From positions 1 to 45,721 of the forward strand of contig CABYSX010000010.1 in assembly GCA_902521795.1 (NCBI GenBank): a stretch of DNA of 45,721 nucleotides, in the 5' to 3' direction. The translations under genes and the position numbers were made by a program. How positions within the stretch are numbered: the first letter of the stretch is position 1; every line of letters starts with the position of its first letter. This document shows, one piece after another, positions 43,624-45,721 of the stretch. The notes under the pieces are model-generated. The model did not search any database and was not told the origin of the DNA. It saw only the letters and a program-made list of their open reading frames with translations. The stretch is from an uncultured Alphaproteobacteria bacterium (GTDB lineage: Bacteria > Pseudomonadota > Alphaproteobacteria > HIMB59).

Positions 43624-44064
43624 ATGGATTATCTACATACAATGGTTCGTGTCAGTGACATTGATCAGTCGATTGATTTTTATTGTAATAAATTAGGCTT
43701 GGTAGAATTTTCTAGAAAAGAAAGTGAGAAGGGACGTTTTACTTTAATTTTTCTTTGTGCTCCTGGCGATAAAAATACAGCAGAAAGCGAAAAAAAACCC
43801 CTTTTGGAATTAACATATAATTGGGACAAGGAAGAGTACCAAGGTGGTCGAAACTTTGGACATCTTGCTTTTAGAGTAGATAATATTTATCAAGTTTGTG
43901 AAAGTCTTATTAAAAATAATGTAGTAATAAATAGACCTCCAAGGGATGGTTATATGGCGTTTATTAAATCACCAGACGGTATTTCCATTGAGTTACTTCA
44001 AAAGGGTGAGAGTCTTGAAATCAAAGAACCTTGGTCAAGTATGGAAAATAATGGTTCTTGGTAA
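43624..44064 (+). CDS. gloA: Lactoylglutathione lyase (glyoxalase I)-like VOC protein
   Basis: Glyoxalase I converts the methylglyoxal-glutathione adduct to S-lactoylglutathione. The 146-residue protein has the four metal-ligand positions: His5 in YLHTMVRVSD, Glu in PLLELTYNWD, His in FGHLAFRVDNIY, and Glu in DGISIELLQKG. The segment SIDFYCNKLGLVEFSRKE is also typical. A C-terminal tail of about 20 residues extends past the usual end. It converges with DUF1476 with a single base between stops. Confidence 0.9.
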   Translation: MDYLHTMVRVSDIDQSIDFYCNKLGLVEFSRKESEKGRFTLIFLCAPGDKNTAESEKKPLLELTYNWDKEEYQGGRNFGHLAFRVDNIYQVCESLIKNNVVINRPPRDGYMAFIKSPDGISIELLQKGESLEIKEPWSSMENNGSW

Positions 44065-44065
44065 A

Positions 44066-44347
44066 TTATATCTCAGAGAGTTTTTTTTCTATATCTTCTC
44101 TAGTTAAACTACCATTATTTTGAGATATCACCTCTAAAGCCTTACGAATGATATCTTCATCCCCAGGCTCCTCAAGATCAGATAATATTATCTCTCTGAG
44201 TAATTCTGTATTATCAGATTGTCCAATATCATCAAGAATGAATTGGGCAAAAACTTTATTTCTAGAATTTCTCTTTTCAAATTCAGTTTGCTCTTTTTGA
44301 CTTTGTTCTGCTTCAAAAGCCTTTTGTCTATCTTTAAATTTATCCAT
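44066..44347 (-). CDS. DUF1476 protein, F1-ATPase zeta-type inhibitor
   Basis: The 93-residue protein starts with KFKDRQKAFEAEQSQKEQTEF and has RRN-like SRNKVFAQFILDDIG and EPGDEDIIRKAL, matching the alphaproteobacterial DUF1476 family. In Paracoccus denitrificans the homologue (zeta subunit) inhibits ATP hydrolysis by F1Fo-ATP synthase through its N-terminus. The N-terminal helix with charged residues fits this role. It lies six bases after the dehydrogenase gene on the same strand. Confidence 0.9.
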   Translation of the reverse strand: MDKFKDRQKAFEAEQSQKEQTEFEKRNSRNKVFAQFILDDIGQSDNTELLREIILSDLEEPGDEDIIRKALEVISQNNGSLTREDIEKKLSEI

Positions 44348-44353
44348 AATTAA

Positions 44354-45721
44354 TTATTTCATAGTTGGCATGTTGAGTGAAGCCCCTGCGACATCATCTG
44401 GCCATCTTGATGTTATAGTCTTTCTTTTGGTATAAAAGTTTATTCCTTCTTCTCCATGCATTCCATGACCACCGAATATTGAGCCTTTCCAGCCACCAAA
44501 AGTATAAAATGACATAGGCACTGGTATAGGAATATTGATACCAACCATCCCAATTTGGACATTCTTCATAAAATTTCTTGCGAATGCCCCATTAGATGTA
44601 TAAATGGAAGTTCCATTACCAAATTCATGCTTATTAATTAAGTTCAAAGCACCTTCAAAGTTGTTCATATTCAACACAGATAAAACAGGTCCAAAAATTT
44701 CCTCTTTGTAAATGGACATGTCTTCACTAACGTCATTAAATATTGTAGGACCAACAAAATTACCATTTTCATAACCTTGTAGACTAATCCCTCTACCATC
44801 TAGTTCTAATTTTGCACCTTCTTCAACTCCTTTTTCAATATATGACAGAACTTTTTGTTTGTGTTCTTTTGTAATGAGTGGTCCCATTTCACTTTGTGGG
44901 TCTAAAGACTCACCAACTTTTATTTTGCTAGCTTTCTCTTTTAATAAATCCATAAATGGTTTTTGGATTTTACCAATAGGCATAGCCACTGAAGTTGCCA
45001 TGCAACGTTCACCCGCAGATCCAAAAGCAGCTCCAATTAATCCATTTACTGCATCCTCTAAATTTGCATCTTCCATTATTACCATATGGTTTTTTGCACC
45101 ACCAAGTGCTTGAACTCTCTTATTTGTTTTTGAACACTCGGTGTAAATATACTTAGCGACAGGTGTTGACCCAACAAAACTTACAGAAGAAATATCTTCG
45201 CATTGAAGAATTAAATCTACGACATTTTTATCACCATTTACAACTGTAAGAATATTATCAGGAAGACCTGCCTCGCTCATTAATTCAGCAAGTTTCAAGG
45301 AGCATTGAGGAACTTTTTCAGAGGGTTTAAGCATAAAGGCATTTCCACATGCAATTGATAATGGAAACATCCACATTGGAACCATAGCTGGAAAATTAAA
45401 AGGTGTTATTCCTGCACATATTCCTAAAGGTTGTTTAATATCAAACAAATCTACGTTTGTACCAACGTTAATTGAATGATTTCCTTTCAACAAATGTGGT
45501 ATACCGCATGCAAAGTCAACTACTTCAAGACCTCTTTGTAAAGATCCTTTTGCATCAGAAAATACTTTACCATGTTCTTCAGAAATGATTTTTGCAATCA
45601 AATCAAAATTTTTTTCAATTAAGACTTTAAACTTAAATAAAATATCACTTCTTTTTGTAATAGGTGTATTGGCCCATAATGATTGAGCTGATTTCATTTT
45701 ACCAATTATTTTTTCAAACTC
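44354..45721 (-). CDS. mmsA: Methylmalonate-semialdehyde dehydrogenase (acylating), 5' end outside the window
   Basis: MmsA oxidises methylmalonate or malonate semialdehyde to propionyl- or acetyl-CoA in valine, inositol and beta-alanine breakdown. The visible part has GICAGITPFNFPAMVPMWMFP, SFVGSTPVAKYIY, the catalytic Cys in AFGSAGERCMATSVAMPIG, EEIFGPVLSVLN and SFYTFGGWKGSIFGG. The CoA-dependent class is indicated by the GERCMA environment. The first in-window Met is not the start: EFEKIIGK precedes it in frame up to the window edge, matching the ALDH N-terminal helix, so about 50 residues lie beyond 45721. Confidence 0.94.
   Translation of the reverse strand, partial: EFEKIIGKMKSAQSLWANTPITKRSDILFKFKVLIEKNFDLIAKIISEEHGKVFSDAKGSLQRGLEVVDFACGIPHLLKGNHSINVGTNVDLFDIKQPLGICAGITPFNFPAMVPMWMFPLSIACGNAFMLKPSEKVPQCSLKLAELMSEAGLPDNILTVVNGDKNVVDLILQCEDISSVSFVGSTPVAKYIYTECSKTNKRVQALGGAKNHMVIMEDANLEDAVNGLIGAAFGSAGERCMATSVAMPIGKIQKPFMDLLKEKASKIKVGESLDPQSEMGPLITKEHKQKVLSYIEKGVEEGAKLELDGRGISLQGYENGNFVGPTIFNDVSEDMSIYKEEIFGPVLSVLNMNNFEGALNLINKHEFGNGTSIYTSNGAFARNFMKNVQIGMVGINIPIPVPMSFYTFGGWKGSIFGGHGMHGEEGINFYTKRKTITSRWPDDVAGASLNMPTMK

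Noticed and set aside
1-45721. CRISPR arrays, insertion sequences, prophage or plasmid functions
   Set aside because: No regularly spaced repeats, transposase, integrase or phage structural genes are visible, and gene order is the conserved chromosomal one for most of the window.

Overview
The window is a gene-dense, AT-rich stretch of a streamlined marine-type alphaproteobacterium. The evidence is the conserved alphaproteobacterial gene order (rpoZ-spoT-pdxJ-acpS-lepB-rnc-recO; glyA-nrdR-ribD-ribE-ribB-ribH-nusB; plsX-ihfA-merR; hom-glpX-recJ), an F1-ATPase zeta/DUF1476 protein, overlapping start and stop codons almost everywhere, and a strong preference for A/T-ending codons. SAR11, HIMB59 or AEGEAN-169-like lineages would all fit; the sequence alone does not let me choose. 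No gene-free stretch exceeds about 230 bases, and I see no CRISPR array, insertion sequence or prophage.

Layout. (1) 1-13.3 kb: one co-directional housekeeping run, from RNA polymerase omega, (p)ppGpp metabolism, PLP, ACP, protein export and RNA processing through SHMT, NrdR and riboflavin synthesis to NusB and a K+-independent H+-pumping pyrophosphatase. (2) 13.3-20.5 kb: BamE, PlsX, IHF-alpha, a MerR regulator, a tRNA-like relic, ribosomal proteins L13/S9, a small lipoprotein, homoserine dehydrogenase, GlpX, RecJ and tRNA-Glu(TTC). (3) 20.6-33.7 kb: an apparent C2/C1 island. It holds a glyoxylate aminotransferase, a PanE-like reductase, succinyl-CoA synthetase with a quinone oxidoreductase, a TctCBA carboxylate importer, a GntR regulator, a ThDP lyase/decarboxylase, a formyl-CoA:oxalate CoA-transferase homologue and a stand-alone formyltetrahydrofolate-hydrolase-like domain. 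(4) 33.8-41.0 kb: an Mrp/Mbh-type multisubunit antiporter cluster with three antiporter-like subunits. (5) 41.0-45.7 kb: chorismate mutase, a LOG-family protein, an orphan glutamine amidotransferase, an EamA transporter, a glyoxalase-I-like protein, DUF1476 and the truncated start of a methylmalonate-semialdehyde dehydrogenase.

The most interesting part is region 3. Two perfect 17-bp palindromes with the same core (GTATA-CAT-TATAC) lie in front of the tct transporter and in front of the ThDP-enzyme/CoA-transferase operon, and the GntR gene sits between those two units. This suggests one carboxylate-responsive regulon. The working model is import of oxalate (or a 2-hydroxy acid), activation by CoA transfer, then either decarboxylation to formyl-CoA and disposal into the formate/folate pool, or reduction to glyoxylate by the PanE-like protein and amination to glycine by the aminotransferase. 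The ThDP enzyme looks more like the acetolactate-synthase/2-hydroxyacyl-CoA-lyase branch than like classical oxalyl-CoA decarboxylase, so the true substrate is open.
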